The notes: generated by a model not told the origin, from the sequence alone. A stretch of DNA of 64,000 nucleotides from Actinacidiphila sp965342175 (GCF_965342175.1 NZ_CBDRBL010000020.1:1-64000); one strand, 5' to 3'. Shown: positions 1 through 14,619, counted from the stretch's first letter. Translations and numbers: made by a program.

Positions 1-62
1 CCTTTCAGCGCCGATGGTACTGCAGGGGGGACCCTGTGGGAGAGTAGGACGCCGCCGAACAA
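1..62 (+). rRNA. rrf: 5S ribosomal RNA, 3' part
   Basis: The first about 62 bases match the 3' half of actinobacterial 5S rRNA, including the conserved stretch ending in GGGAGAGTAGGACGCCGCCG. The 5' half lies outside the window, so this is the tail of an rrn operon. A strong hairpin terminator follows a few bases later. The exact mature 3' end cannot be fixed from sequence alone. Confidence 0.93.
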
Positions 63-68
63 TCATTG

Positions 69-107
69 AAAGCGGTGCCCCCGGACCTGGTCCGGGGGCA
101 CCGCTTT
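69..107 (+). terminator. rrn operon terminator
   Basis: A perfect inverted repeat with 17-bp arms (71-87 and 89-105) is flanked by A bases on the left and a run of five T on the right. It stands directly after the 5S rRNA, as expected for an intrinsic rrn terminator. Confidence 0.93.
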
Positions 108-201
108 TTGGCGTATCCACACCCTCTGTTCATGTGCAGATCAGGAGCGCATCATCCGCTGCGGCAATCCTTGCCGGACCGGGTACGTGGAGGTGAGCCT
201 G

Positions 202-1167
202 ATGCAGCAGTCTCTGGTTCGGGGTGCGGAAGTGGCCGCGCTGGAGGACGAGTTCTCAGCCGCGGTGGACGGGCGTCATGCCGTTGCCGTGGATTCCACC
301 ACCTCCGCTCTGAGGCTGGCGCTGGTGTCGCTCGGCATCGGTGCCGGCGAGGAAGTGATCCTGCCGTCGTTCGCGCCGGTGGAGACCGCGGCAGCGGTGC
401 GGCAGGCCGGTGCGGTGCCGGTCTTCGCCGACATCGACCCGCAAACGTTCTGCCTCGACCCGGAGGCTGTCGCCGCGGTGACCTCCCCCCTCACGGCGGC
501 GATCCTGCCAGTGCACCTCTTCGGACACCCCGCGGCCGTGGACCAGATCGTCGACGTCGCGGCTCGGCACGGTCTGGCGATCGTCGAGGACGCCACGCAG
601 GCCCAGGCGGCGACACTGGCCGGACGGCGGGTGGGCACCTACGGCGCGCTGAGCGTGTTCGCCGTCGAGGAGGGCGCCGTGGTGACCACGGAGCACCCCG
701 AACTGGCCGGCGCGGTCAAGCGGCTCCGGGACACCGTGCACATGAGGGCCAGGATGACCGACGCCAAGGCGGCTTCCGGCCGGGGGTCGTTGGCGAAGCT
801 CCCCGGGGCCGTGGCCAGGCAGCGGGCCAACTGCCGGTACCTGGACTCGGCGCTCACCGGCGTCCTCGTGCCGTATGTGGAGCCCGGAGCCCACCACGTC
901 TACCACCGGTACACGGTCCGCATACCGGGCAACGGAAGGCCGGACCGGGACGCGTTCGCCATGGCTCTGGCCGGCCGGGGCGTGCGGGCGGACGTCAGTA
1001 TCCGGACGCCCCTGCACCGTATGCCGGAGTACCGGTCGAGCTCGTATCTGCCCAGGACGGAGAAGGCGGCCGGCGAGACGCTGTCGCTGCCCGTCCACCC
1101 GGGGCTGACGGAGAAGGAGTTGGAGCGGTTGGCCACGGCGTGCAACACGCTCGGCGGTCTGCTCTGA
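202..1167 (+). CDS. DegT/DnrJ/EryC1/StrS aminotransferase-like protein lacking the PLP lysine
   Basis: This 321-residue protein resembles the fold-type I sugar aminotransferases of the DegT/StrS family. An N-terminal segment is followed by the substrate-loop-like LPSFAPVETAAAV, the HLFGHP motif and the VEDATQAQ motif. The family then normally has about a dozen residues holding the lysine that binds pyridoxal phosphate (SFHxxK...GEGG). Here the chain runs from LSVFAV straight to EEGAVVTT, so that lysine is absent. It may be a non-catalytic homologue, or it may bind the cofactor without forming a Schiff base. The start is ATG 202 because a full GGAGGTGA box lies at 189-196; GTG 187 would begin ahead of that box. 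The protein is also shorter than the usual 370-400 residues. It stands alone between the rrn terminator and tRNA-Thr. Confidence 0.8.
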   Translation: MQQSLVRGAEVAALEDEFSAAVDGRHAVAVDSTTSALRLALVSLGIGAGEEVILPSFAPVETAAAVRQAGAVPVFADIDPQTFCLDPEAVAAVTSPLTAAILPVHLFGHPAAVDQIVDVAARHGLAIVEDATQAQAATLAGRRVGTYGALSVFAVEEGAVVTTEHPELAGAVKRLRDTVHMRARMTDAKAASGRGSLAKLPGAVARQRANCRYLDSALTGVLVPYVEPGAHHVYHRYTVRIPGNGRPDRDAFAMALAGRGVRADVSIRTPLHRMPEYRSSSYLPRTEKAAGETLSLPVHPGLTEKELERLATACNTLGGLL

Positions 1168-1203
1168 GCCGTGGCCTTCGGGCCGGCCGCGCGTCGAGCG
1201 GAT

Positions 1204-1233
1204 TTCCGGACCAGGGCGTGCATGGGTTAAGAT
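1204..1233 (+). promoter_or_regulatory. Probable tRNA-Thr promoter
   Basis: TAAGAT at 1228-1233 is a good -10 box about 16 bases before the tRNA. The candidate -35 (TTCCGG or TCCGGA around 1204-1210) is weak, so only the -10 is well supported. Confidence 0.45.
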
Positions 1234-1248
1234 CCTTCACGTCGACGC

Positions 1249-1321
1249 GCCCCAATAGCTCAGTCGGCAGAGCGTCTCCATGGTAAGGAGAAGGTCTACG
1301 GTTCGATTCCGTATTGGGGCT
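1249..1321 (+). tRNA. tRNA-Thr(GGT)
   Basis: A 73-base cloverleaf: acceptor GCCCCAA (1249-1255) pairs with TTGGGGC (1314-1320), followed by discriminator T. The D arm reads AGCTCAGTCGGCAGAGC. The anticodon stem TCTCC/GGAGA encloses the loop ATGGTAA, giving anticodon GGT (threonine, codons ACC/ACT). The T loop is GTTCGATTC. CCA is not encoded. Confidence 0.97.
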
Positions 1322-1327
1322 CTGAAG

Positions 1328-1363
1328 AGGAAAGGCCCCCGCCCGATGGCGGGGGCCTTTCCT
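1328..1363 (+). terminator. Bidirectional terminator after tRNA-Thr
   Basis: A perfect 16-bp inverted repeat with loop CGAT. The arms begin AGGAAAGG and end CCTTTCCT, so on either strand A-rich and T-rich flanks surround the GC stem. It can stop the tRNA transcript and also the convergent phosphatase gene that ends at 1392. Confidence 0.88.
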
Positions 1364-1391
1364 GTTTCCGTGCGCTGTGGGACCGGCCCCG

Positions 1392-4007
1392 TCAAACCGG
1401 CAGTTCCGGGACGCGCATCGCCAGGATGGCCATGTCGTCCGAGGGCGCGTCCGACGCGAAGCGCTCCACGGCCCGCTGGATGCGGGCGGCGACGGCTCCG
1501 GCGGTGAGGCCGGTGCAGGTCGCGAGGACGTCGGCGAGACCGTCGTCGCCGAGCATACGGGCGCCCTCGCGGCGTTCGGTGACGCCGTCGGTGACGCAGA
1601 GCAGGACGTCGCCGGGGTCGAGGGTCACACTCTGCTCGACGAGTTCGAGGTCCTCGATGACGCCCAGCAGCGGCTGCGGTTCCGCGGCGGGTTCCACGAC
1701 GCCGTTCTGCCGCAGTCGCAGCGGCAGCGGGTGACCGGCGCAGACGACCTTCAGGAGGGCGCTGCCGTCGCTCTGCGGCCACATCTCGCCGTAGAGCAAG
1801 GTGAGGAAGCGGCTTCGTGCCCCCTCGTCCAGAATGGCCGCGTTGAGTCGCTCCAGCACCGAAGGGCCGCTGAAGCCCTCACGGGCGAGCAGACGCAGCG
1901 CGTGCCGGGCGAGACCGGTCACGGCCGCGGCCTCGGGGCCCGTGCCGCACACGTCGCCGATGGCGAAGCCCCAGCAGCCGTCCCTGATGGGGAACACGTC
2001 GTAGAAGTCGCCGCCGACCTCGTTGCCCTCACCGGCCGCGCGATAGACGACCTCGACCTCGACGCCGGGGATCGCCGGCACGCCGGGCGGCAGCAGGCTG
2101 CGCTGGAGGGACTGGCTGATGGCCGTGCGCTCGCTGTAGAGGCGGGCGTTGTCCAGGGCGAGGGCGGCGCGGCGGGAGAGGTCCTCGGCGAGTTCGAGGA
2201 TCTCCTGTCGGAAGCGTTCGTCGGCGGACTTGCCGAGTGTGAGCATGCCGATGACGCGGTTGCGGGCCACCAGCGGCAGGACGACCGTCTCGCCGCCGAC
2301 GGCGGCAGCGGTGGCCAGGGCCGTGCCGGGCCCTGAAGCGGGCCGCCCGGCCTCGCCGAGGCCGAGGCTGCGCAGGGAGGCGCGCAGGGCCGTGGAGTGG
2401 GCGGCGTCGGTGGGGGCCGTCCACGTCCGGGCCCCGGGGGTGGGGTCGGGCTCCGGAGGGGCGAGGCGGGAGAGCAGGGCCTTGATGCCGTCGATGCGGT
2501 CCTCGTCCTCGTGGAGGACGAAGGCGAGCTCGGGCTCCGAGGACTGGTCGGCGATCGTGTACACGGCACACCAGTTGGCGAGGGTGGGCACCGTCATCTG
2601 GGCCATCAGGGCCAGCGTCTGGTCGCGTTCCAAGGTGCCCGCCAGCAGGTCGGAGGCCTCGACCAGGAAGGACAGCGAGCCGCGGCGCAGCCGTTCGAGC
2701 TCGGTGAGGCGGGCGCTCTCCACCGCGAGCGCGATGCGGTCGGCGGCGAACTGCAGTCGCAACGCCTCCTCGTTGGTGTAGCGGCCGGGGCTTTCCGCGG
2801 CCACGCCGAGCGAGCCGGTGAGGCGGCCCTCGACCTTGAGGGGGACGGTGACCACGGAGCGCATGCCGGTGCCGGCGAGCAGCGGGACGGCCCCGGGCAC
2901 CGCTGTGAGGTCCTCGTGGACGGCGGGCATGCGGGCGCTGCCGTAGCGACCGGTGCCGGCCTCGACGGGGACGCGTGCGAAGCGCTGCCGGGCGGACGGG
3001 AGGCCGGTGGAGGCCCGCACCTCCAACTCGGTCTCGTCGTCGGTGGCGAGCAGCAGGTAGGCGGCGTCGCCGTCGAGCATGTCGCGGGCGCGCTCGACCG
3101 TGCGCTGCAGCAGCCCGTCGAGGTCGTCGGGCGCGGGGGAGCCGATGAAGGACTCGAAAGGGTCCACGGCCTTGCCGCGTTCGACGCCGCCCTCGACGGC
3201 GACCATGCCGCGCCCCGGGTTCTGCAGGACGGCGCGCTCGCCCTCGCGCACCAGCAGGCACACGGTGGACGGATCTCCGGAGGAGTCGCGCACCCGCAGG
3301 TGCGTGCCGTAGACGGGGAGGATCCGGCCGTCGGCATCGCGGACGCCGTAGCTGCCCTCCCAGCGGGACAGCCGCAGTGCCTCCGCGATGCCGTGTCCGG
3401 TGCCCGGGGTCTGCGGCCAGGCGGCGAAGTCGCCGAGGGGCTTGCCGGTGACCTGGTCGCCGGGGTGGCCGAAGAGTTCCGCGGCGTCCTGGTTCCAGCG
3501 GGTGATGATGCCGTCCCGGTCGACCTGGACGACGGCGACGCGGACCCGTTCGTCGGCCAGCGGCAGCGCCTGGACCGGCAGGGCCGGTCCGGCCGAGCGG
3601 GTTCCCGCGGGGCGCCGGGGGAGGTCGAGGCGGAACCAGACCTGCTTGTCGGCCGAGGTGTACTCCACGCCCCAGCGGCTTGCCAGCGCCGAGCACAGGA
3701 GCAGCCCGCGGCCGCCCTCGTGGTCGGGGTGGACCTGCTTCTTGGCGTCGTGGAGCGGGAGCTCGCGTTCGGGGTAGCGGTCGGCGACCTCGATCCGTAC
3801 GGCGGACTCGAAGCGCAGACACCGGACGTCCGCCGCGGTGCCGGCGTGGACGACGGCGTTGGTGACGAGTTCACTGGTGAGGACGACGGCGTCGTCGACC
3901 ACCTCGGAGAAGCCCCATCCCTGGAGGGTGTCCCGGACGAACGCGCGTGCGGTGGCGACCGAGCGTCCCACGGGTTCGAAGGTGGCCGCCGCGCGCGCCG
4001 TGATCAC
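1392..4007 (-). CDS. PAS/GAF/SpoIIE phosphatase with RsbW-like ATPase domain
   Basis: An 871-residue multidomain regulator, probably acting in a partner-switching pathway. The first about 135 residues form a histidine-kinase-like ATPase of the RsbW anti-sigma type (LTSELVTNAVVHAG and GGRGLLL motifs). A PAS region (about 170-290), two GAF-like regions (about 330-640) and a C-terminal PP2C/SpoIIE phosphatase (GGDFYDVF, GDVCGTGPEAA, CVTDGVTERR) follow. Joining kinase and phosphatase types in one chain is common in Streptomyces and suggests opposing control of an anti-sigma-factor antagonist. The GTG start at 4007 has AAGGAGA just upstream; an in-frame ATG at 4112 has no such box. The gene is divergent from osaA, 284 bases apart, so a link to osmotic stress signalling is possible but only inferred. 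Confidence 0.88.
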   Translation of the reverse strand: MITARAAATFEPVGRSVATARAFVRDTLQGWGFSEVVDDAVVLTSELVTNAVVHAGTAADVRCLRFESAVRIEVADRYPERELPLHDAKKQVHPDHEGGRGLLLCSALASRWGVEYTSADKQVWFRLDLPRRPAGTRSAGPALPVQALPLADERVRVAVVQVDRDGIITRWNQDAAELFGHPGDQVTGKPLGDFAAWPQTPGTGHGIAEALRLSRWEGSYGVRDADGRILPVYGTHLRVRDSSGDPSTVCLLVREGERAVLQNPGRGMVAVEGGVERGKAVDPFESFIGSPAPDDLDGLLQRTVERARDMLDGDAAYLLLATDDETELEVRASTGLPSARQRFARVPVEAGTGRYGSARMPAVHEDLTAVPGAVPLLAGTGMRSVVTVPLKVEGRLTGSLGVAAESPGRYTNEEALRLQFAADRIALAVESARLTELERLRRGSLSFLVEASDLLAGTLERDQTLALMAQMTVPTLANWCAVYTIADQSSEPELAFVLHEDEDRIDGIKALLSRLAPPEPDPTPGARTWTAPTDAAHSTALRASLRSLGLGEAGRPASGPGTALATAAAVGGETVVLPLVARNRVIGMLTLGKSADERFRQEILELAEDLSRRAALALDNARLYSERTAISQSLQRSLLPPGVPAIPGVEVEVVYRAAGEGNEVGGDFYDVFPIRDGCWGFAIGDVCGTGPEAAAVTGLARHALRLLAREGFSGPSVLERLNAAILDEGARSRFLTLLYGEMWPQSDGSALLKVVCAGHPLPLRLRQNGVVEPAAEPQPLLGVIEDLELVEQSVTLDPGDVLLCVTDGVTERREGARMLGDDGLADVLATCTGLTAGAVAARIQRAVERFASDAPSDDMAILAMRVPELPV

Positions 4008-4291
4008 TGATCTCCTTGTTTGTCCCGGGACGTCACCGTTTGTCGTCCGCTGTACTGTCACCACCGGCCCCCACTTCGAGGTGTACGCCCGGCCCAAGGT
4101 GGGCAACCGCATGCCAGGTTACTTACCCCCGGCGACCGCATGTGTGCCGGTTGGGCGTGTTCCTGCCCCGATCGTGACGCCGGTCATATGCGATGCTGCC
4201 GAACTGTTATGGCCGGGCCCGGGCATGGTGAAACACTGGTCATGCCTGAACGAGGCACCTGCAGGTCGGTCGACCCTCCGGGAGGGACACG

Positions 4292-9766
<5,475 letters not shown>

Positions 9767-10031
9767 CGCCGCCCCGTCACCTCCCGGCGACCGGGCGGCG
9801 ACGGGCGGTGAGCCGCCCCTGAGCCGTGTGTGCGGACAGGTGTGGAAGTGCGTGAGTCCGGGAACCTTCTGGACTCCGCTTTCGTTTCGGCTACGTGCGC
9901 AGTGACATGGCGGTGACAGGGTGTGGCGGACGCGGGGTACGGCTACCATGACCGGCACAAGGACGGACGGCGCTCAGGAGTCGTCCATGGGGGCGGCGAC
10001 CGGTGCAGTGCCGGGGCGAGGAGGGCGGGCC

Positions 10032-10703
10032 ATGGTGCAGAAGGCCAAGATCCTCCTGGTCGATGACCGGCCGGAGAATCTGCTGGCGCTGGAGGCCATC
10101 CTCTCCGCGCTCGATCAGATGCTGGTGCGGGCATCGTCCGGGGAGGAGGCGCTCAAGGCGCTGCTCACCGACGACTTCGCGGTGATCCTGCTCGATGTCC
10201 AGATGCCGGGCATGGACGGGTTCGAGACCGCGGCGCACATCAAGCGGCGAGAGCGTACCCGGGACATCCCGATCATCTTCCTCACCGCCATCAACCACGG
10301 TCCGCACCACACCTTTCGCGGCTATGCGGCCGGCGCGGTGGACTACATCTCCAAGCCTTTCGACCCGTGGGTGCTGCGCGCCAAGGTCTCGGTCTTCGTC
10401 GACCTCTACAAGAAGAACTGCCAGTTGCGGGAGCAGGCGGGCCTGCTGCGGCTGCAACTGGAACAGGGCGCGGGGTCCGGCGGCGGCAAGGAGTCCGTGG
10501 GCCTGCTGGTGGAGCTCTCCTCACGGCTGTCCGCCGTGGAGGAGCAGGCGGAGGCGCTGTCCAAGCAGCTGGACGAGTCCGCGGACGCCGCGGCGGTGGC
10601 CACGGCGGCCCACTTGGAGCGCAAGCTGACCGGGCTGCGCCGCGCGCTGGACGCGCTGAAGCCGGGCGCCGGCGGCGACAAGAAGATTCCCCCGCAAGAG
10701 TGA
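10032..10703 (+). CDS. osaB: Response regulator OsaB
   Basis: A 223-residue protein with an N-terminal receiver domain: acidic pocket DD at residues 11-12, phosphorylation site D55 in LLDVQMPGMDGF, T in FLTA and K in SKPFDP. The C-terminal half is a long helical, coiled-coil-like region with no DNA-binding domain. In S. coelicolor the equivalent gene downstream of osaA is needed for aerial growth at high osmolarity; that role is taken from knowledge of the family. The start is ATG 10032 with GAGGAGG seven bases upstream. The 265-base gap after osaA is long enough for a separate promoter. Confidence 0.92.
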   Translation: MVQKAKILLVDDRPENLLALEAILSALDQMLVRASSGEEALKALLTDDFAVILLDVQMPGMDGFETAAHIKRRERTRDIPIIFLTAINHGPHHTFRGYAAGAVDYISKPFDPWVLRAKVSVFVDLYKKNCQLREQAGLLRLQLEQGAGSGGGKESVGLLVELSSRLSAVEEQAEALSKQLDESADAAAVATAAHLERKLTGLRRALDALKPGAGGDKKIPPQE

Positions 10704-10804
10704 AGCGGATGCGCCATATGATGCAAAGTCATCCTTGGCGCGCCAGAGGCACGACACGAATGGCGGTACGCGTGGTCCCACGTGTCGTGCGCGGGACGGA
10801 GCGG

Positions 10805-10810
10805 TAACCT
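10805..10810 (+). promoter_or_regulatory. -10 box of leaderless ftsK transcript
   Basis: TAACCT lies seven bases before the ATG of ftsK, and there is no Shine-Dalgarno sequence. This spacing places transcription start at or next to the start codon. No clear -35 is seen. Confidence 0.55.
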
Positions 10811-10817
10811 CACCGTC

Positions 10818-13484
10818 ATGGCCTCACGTACGTCCGGCACCGCCAAGAAGGCTGCCGCCACACCTGCGGCCAGGCCCGCGGGGAAGAAGGCCCCCGTGAA
10901 GAAGGCGGCGGCCAAGAAGCCTCCTGCCAAGAAGCCGCCGGCCAAGGCGGCGCCGAAACCGGCGGCCAAGCCCGCGCCCTCCCCGACGGGGGGCGTGTAC
11001 CGGGTCGCCCGGGCGCTGTGGCTCGGCCTGGCGCACACCGTGGGCGCCCTCTTTCGCGGCGTCGGGCGCGGCGCACGCGGACTGGACCCGGCGCACCGCA
11101 AGGACGGCCTGGCGCTGCTGCTGCTCGGCCTCGCGCTGGTCGTGGCCACCGGCACCTGGTCGGATCTGCGCGGCCCGGTGGGCGAGCTGGTCGAGATACT
11201 GGTCACCGGGCTGTTCGGGCGGCTGGACCTGCTCGTGCCGTTCCTCGTCGGCGCCGTGGTGTGGCGGCTGATGCGCCATCCGCAGAGGACCGACGCCAAC
11301 GGGCGCATCGTCATCGGCCTGACCGCCCTCAGCGTCGGTGTGCTGGGCCTGGTGCACATCGGCTGCGGTTCCCCGGGCCGCAGCCAGGGCACCGAGGCGA
11401 TCCGCGACGCGGGCGGGCTGATCGGCTGGGCCGCGTCCGCGCCCCTCGACTACACCGTCGGGGCGCCGCTGGCGGTGGCGCTGCTGGCGCTGCTGGCCTT
11501 CTTCGGACTGCTGGTCACCACCGCGACCCCGGTCAACGCCATCCCTCGCCGACTGCGCGAACTCGGCATCCGGCTGGGCCTGGTGGAGCAGGAGGGCGCC
11601 GCCGAGGCCGAGGAGGACGCGGTGCCCTTCAGCGACCTGCTGGAGGAGGGGAGCGGCTCCCCGGAGGCCGCCGACAAGCCGCGCCGCCGCTCCAGGCGCC
11701 GCCAGGAGCAGACGGACCTGCCCGATCTGACGCCCAGCGACGGACTGGGCGCCGTCGACCTCGCCTACGGGGTGGCCGCGGACCTCGACGGCGCCCTCAC
11801 CTACGGAGTGCCCGGCTCGTCGGTCGTCGCGGACCTCGTCAGCCACTCCCTGCCGCAGATCCGGGGCACCGCTGAGGCGGACGCGTCCGAGGCCGCCCCG
11901 GGCGCCGCCGAGGCGTCGGGGCCGGCCGTGCCCGACCTCACCAAGGCCGCCCCGCCCGAGCGGGGCGCGGCGCTGCCGCCGCGTGCTGAGCAGCTCCAGT
12001 TGTCCGGGGACATCACCTATGCCCTGCCGTCCCTGGACCTGCTGGAGCGCGGTGGTCCCGGACGTACCCGCAGCGCCGCCAACGACGCCGTGGTCGAGTC
12101 GCTGACGAGCGTCTTCTCGCAGTTCAAGGTCGACGCGCGGGTCACCGGTTTCACCCGCGGACCGACGGTGACCCGCTACGAGGTGGAGCTGGGCCAGGCC
12201 GTCAAGGTCGAGCGGATCACGGCCCTCGCCAAGAACATCGCGTACGCCGTGGCCAGTCCGGACGTGCGGATCATCAGCCCGATCCCCGGCAAGTCGGCGG
12301 TCGGCATCGAGATCCCCAACAGCGACCGGGAGATGGTCAACCTCGGCGACGTGCTGCGCTCGGCGGAGGCCGCCGGCGAGGAGCACCCGATGACGGTGGG
12401 TCTCGGCAAGGACGTCGAGGGCGGCTACGTCATGGCCAACCTCGCGCGCATGCCGCACATCCTCGTCGCGGGCGCCACGGGGTCGGGCAAGTCGTCCTGC
12501 ATCAACTGCCTGATCACCTCCGTCCTGGCACGCTCCACACCCGACGAGGTGCGGATGGTGCTCGTCGACCCCAAGCGCGTCGAGCTCACCGCGTACGAGG
12601 GCATCCCGCACCTGATCACCCCGATCATCACCAACCCCAAGCGGGCCGCCGAGGCGCTGCAGTGGGTCGTGCGCGAGATGGACCTGCGCTACGACGACCT
12701 GGCCGCCTACGGCTTCCGGCACATCGACGACTTCAACGCGGCCGTGCGCGGCGGCAAGGTGAAGCCGCCGGAGGGCAGCGAGCGGGAACTGGCGCCCTAC
12801 CCCTACCTGCTGGTGATCGTTGACGAGCTCGCGGACCTGATGATGGTGGCGCCGCGCGACGTGGAGGACGCGATCGTGCGCATCACCCAGCTCGCCCGGG
12901 CCGCCGGCATCCACCTCGTCCTGGCCACCCAGCGGCCCAGCGTCGACGTCGTCACGGGTCTGATCAAGGCCAACGTGCCTTCCCGGCTTGCCTTCGCGAC
13001 CTCCTCCCTGGCCGACAGCCGGGTCATCCTCGACCAGGCCGGCGCCGAGAAGCTGATCGGAAAGGGTGACGGTCTGTTCCTGCCGATGGGCGCGAACAAG
13101 CCGGTCCGCATGCAGGGCGCCTTCATCACGGAGGAGGAGATCCACGCCGTCGTCGCCCACTGCAAGGCGCAGTTGACCCCTTCCTACCGTGAGGACGTGG
13201 TCGTCGGCTCGGGACCGAAGAAGGAGATCGACGAGGAGATCGGCGACGACCTGGACCTGCTGTGCCAGGCCGCGGAGCTGGTCGTCTCCACGCAGTTCGG
13301 CTCGACCTCGATGCTCCAGCGCAAACTGCGTGTCGGCTTCGCGAAAGCGGGAAGGCTCATGGACCTGATGGAATCGCGCGGGATCGTCGGCCCCAGCGAG
13401 GGGTCGAAGGCCCGGGATGTTCTGGTCAAGCCGGACGAGATGGACTCCGTGCTCGCGGTGCTCCGCGGCGAGGCCGGTTCGTAG
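10818..13484 (+). CDS. ftsK: DNA translocase FtsK
   Basis: An 888-residue membrane-anchored DNA pump that moves chromosomes through the closing septum. It begins with a basic Lys/Ala/Pro-rich stretch (about residues 5-60). Four membrane segments follow (around residues 95-245) and then an acidic linker. The motor domain has Walker A GATGSGKSS at about 552-560, Walker B VIVDELADLM with D669/E670, and ATQRPSVDVVTGLIKAN. The C-terminal winged-helix gamma domain (about 810-880) would recognise the orienting KOPS-type sequences. The ATG at 10818 follows a TAACCT box without an RBS, suggesting a leaderless message. The histone-tail-like basic N-terminus is longer than in E. coli-type FtsK and may contact DNA or lipid. 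Confidence 0.97.
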   Translation: MASRTSGTAKKAAATPAARPAGKKAPVKKAAAKKPPAKKPPAKAAPKPAAKPAPSPTGGVYRVARALWLGLAHTVGALFRGVGRGARGLDPAHRKDGLALLLLGLALVVATGTWSDLRGPVGELVEILVTGLFGRLDLLVPFLVGAVVWRLMRHPQRTDANGRIVIGLTALSVGVLGLVHIGCGSPGRSQGTEAIRDAGGLIGWAASAPLDYTVGAPLAVALLALLAFFGLLVTTATPVNAIPRRLRELGIRLGLVEQEGAAEAEEDAVPFSDLLEEGSGSPEAADKPRRRSRRRQEQTDLPDLTPSDGLGAVDLAYGVAADLDGALTYGVPGSSVVADLVSHSLPQIRGTAEADASEAAPGAAEASGPAVPDLTKAAPPERGAALPPRAEQLQLSGDITYALPSLDLLERGGPGRTRSAANDAVVESLTSVFSQFKVDARVTGFTRGPTVTRYEVELGQAVKVERITALAKNIAYAVASPDVRIISPIPGKSAVGIEIPNSDREMVNLGDVLRSAEAAGEEHPMTVGLGKDVEGGYVMANLARMPHILVAGATGSGKSSCINCLITSVLARSTPDEVRMVLVDPKRVELTAYEGIPHLITPIITNPKRAAEALQWVVREMDLRYDDLAAYGFRHIDDFNAAVRGGKVKPPEGSERELAPYPYLLVIVDELADLMMVAPRDVEDAIVRITQLARAAGIHLVLATQRPSVDVVTGLIKANVPSRLAFATSSLADSRVILDQAGAEKLIGKGDGLFLPMGANKPVRMQGAFITEEEIHAVVAHCKAQLTPSYREDVVVGSGPKKEIDEEIGDDLDLLCQAAELVVSTQFGSTSMLQRKLRVGFAKAGRLMDLMESRGIVGPSEGSKARDVLVKPDEMDSVLAVLRGEAGS

Positions 13485-13704
13485 CCGTTCCGTGGCTCAC
13501 TCGTAAGTGGGTCGCGCGCAACCGTTGCTCCTGCCCGCACGTCAAGTTATTGCAGGAGGAAGGCGTATGGCCGACTGCCATCGGCGCCGGTGAGGACGGC
13601 AATCCTGATGGCCGACAAACCACGCCCGCCCGCTTGCCCGTCCGTTTGCACACCCCCCTAGACTGGGTCTCCAGCAGGTGGCTAGACGCTCGAAAGGCGC
13701 CCCC

Positions 13705-14505
13705 GTGTCCATCGGCAACCCGCCCCCCGACGACCGGATCCCGGTCGGTCGTGCCCTCGCACAGGCCCGCGTCGCCGCGGGCCTGACCGTCGAGGAGGTC
13801 AGTACCACAACGCGTGTACGCGCGCCCATCGTGCACGCGATCGAGCAGGACGACTTCTCCCGCTGCGGCGGCGACGTGTACGCCCGCGGCCACATTCGTG
13901 CGATCGCGCGCGCCGTGGGCCTCGATCCCGAGGCCCTGGTCGAGCAGTTCACGGCGGAGCACGGCGGTGCGCCCGCCCCGACGCCCGTGGCCCCGTTGTA
14001 CGAGGCGGAGCGGATGCGTCCCGAGCCGCGCCGCCCCAACTGGACCGCCGCCATGGTGGCGGCGATCGTCGGCGTCGTCGGCTTCGTCGGCTTCACCCTC
14101 TTCAACGGCGGCGAGGAAGGCGGCAAGGAGCCCGTGGCGGGCAAGCCGAGCGTGGCGAGCCCGGCGGCCACGACGCCCGGCAACACCACGAGCACCACAC
14201 CGAGGCCCGAGGAGTCCGACAGCGCGATCGCCGCCGCGCCGGCCGACAAGGTCACCGTCAAGCTCACCGCCACGAACGCCAAGAGCTGGATCCAGGCGGT
14301 GGGCAGCAACGGGAAGCAGCTCTACCAGGGCAGTCTGGAGCCGGGCGACTCCAAGACCTTCACCGACAAGAGCAAGATCAACCTGATCATCGGCAACGCG
14401 GGCGCGGTCGACCTCTTCGTCAACGGCAAGGACCTCGGGCCGGCGGGCGACCCCGGTCAGGTCCAGCGCCTCGCCTTCACCCCCGGCGATCCGGAAGCAG
14501 GGTGA
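13705..14505 (+). CDS. RodZ-like membrane protein with cytoplasmic HTH
   Basis: A 266-residue bitopic protein built like RodZ. A Cro/RodZ-type helix-turn-helix lies at about residues 10-85 (GRALAQARVAAGLTVEEVS...YARGHIRAIARAVG). One membrane segment follows at about 115-134, then a Thr/Pro/Ser-rich linker, then an external beta domain of the DUF4115 type (about 185-262). RodZ proteins couple the cell-wall synthesis machinery to the cytoskeleton; its position after ftsK fits a role in envelope or septum function. Start GTG 13705 is preceded by GAAAGG at good spacing. No residue specific for MreB contact can be verified by eye. Confidence 0.85.
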   Translation: MSIGNPPPDDRIPVGRALAQARVAAGLTVEEVSTTTRVRAPIVHAIEQDDFSRCGGDVYARGHIRAIARAVGLDPEALVEQFTAEHGGAPAPTPVAPLYEAERMRPEPRRPNWTAAMVAAIVGVVGFVGFTLFNGGEEGGKEPVAGKPSVASPAATTPGNTTSTTPRPEESDSAIAAAPADKVTVKLTATNAKSWIQAVGSNGKQLYQGSLEPGDSKTFTDKSKINLIIGNAGAVDLFVNGKDLGPAGDPGQVQRLAFTPGDPEAG

Positions 14506-14607
14506 CGCCCCCTTCCACGGGCGCGCACGGACACCGCGGCGCCCGGCGCAGGACACCCGTCCCGGCGCCGGGCGCCGCTGCGCGTCGGAGCCCCGTCGGG
14601 GACAAAG

Positions 14608-14613
14608 TAGGCT
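14608..14613 (+). promoter_or_regulatory. -10 box of probable leaderless rimO transcript
   Basis: TAGGCT lies six bases before the rimO ATG, and no purine-rich RBS is present. This suggests the rimO-pgsA-cinA transcript starts at the rimO start codon. Confidence 0.5.
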
Positions 14614-14619
14614 GAGCCT

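Noticed and set aside
13567..13593. Eight-codon reading frame with GGAGGA box upstream of the RodZ-like gene
   Set aside because: Too short to judge, with no repeated regulatory codons and no attenuator hairpin next to it. It may be chance.
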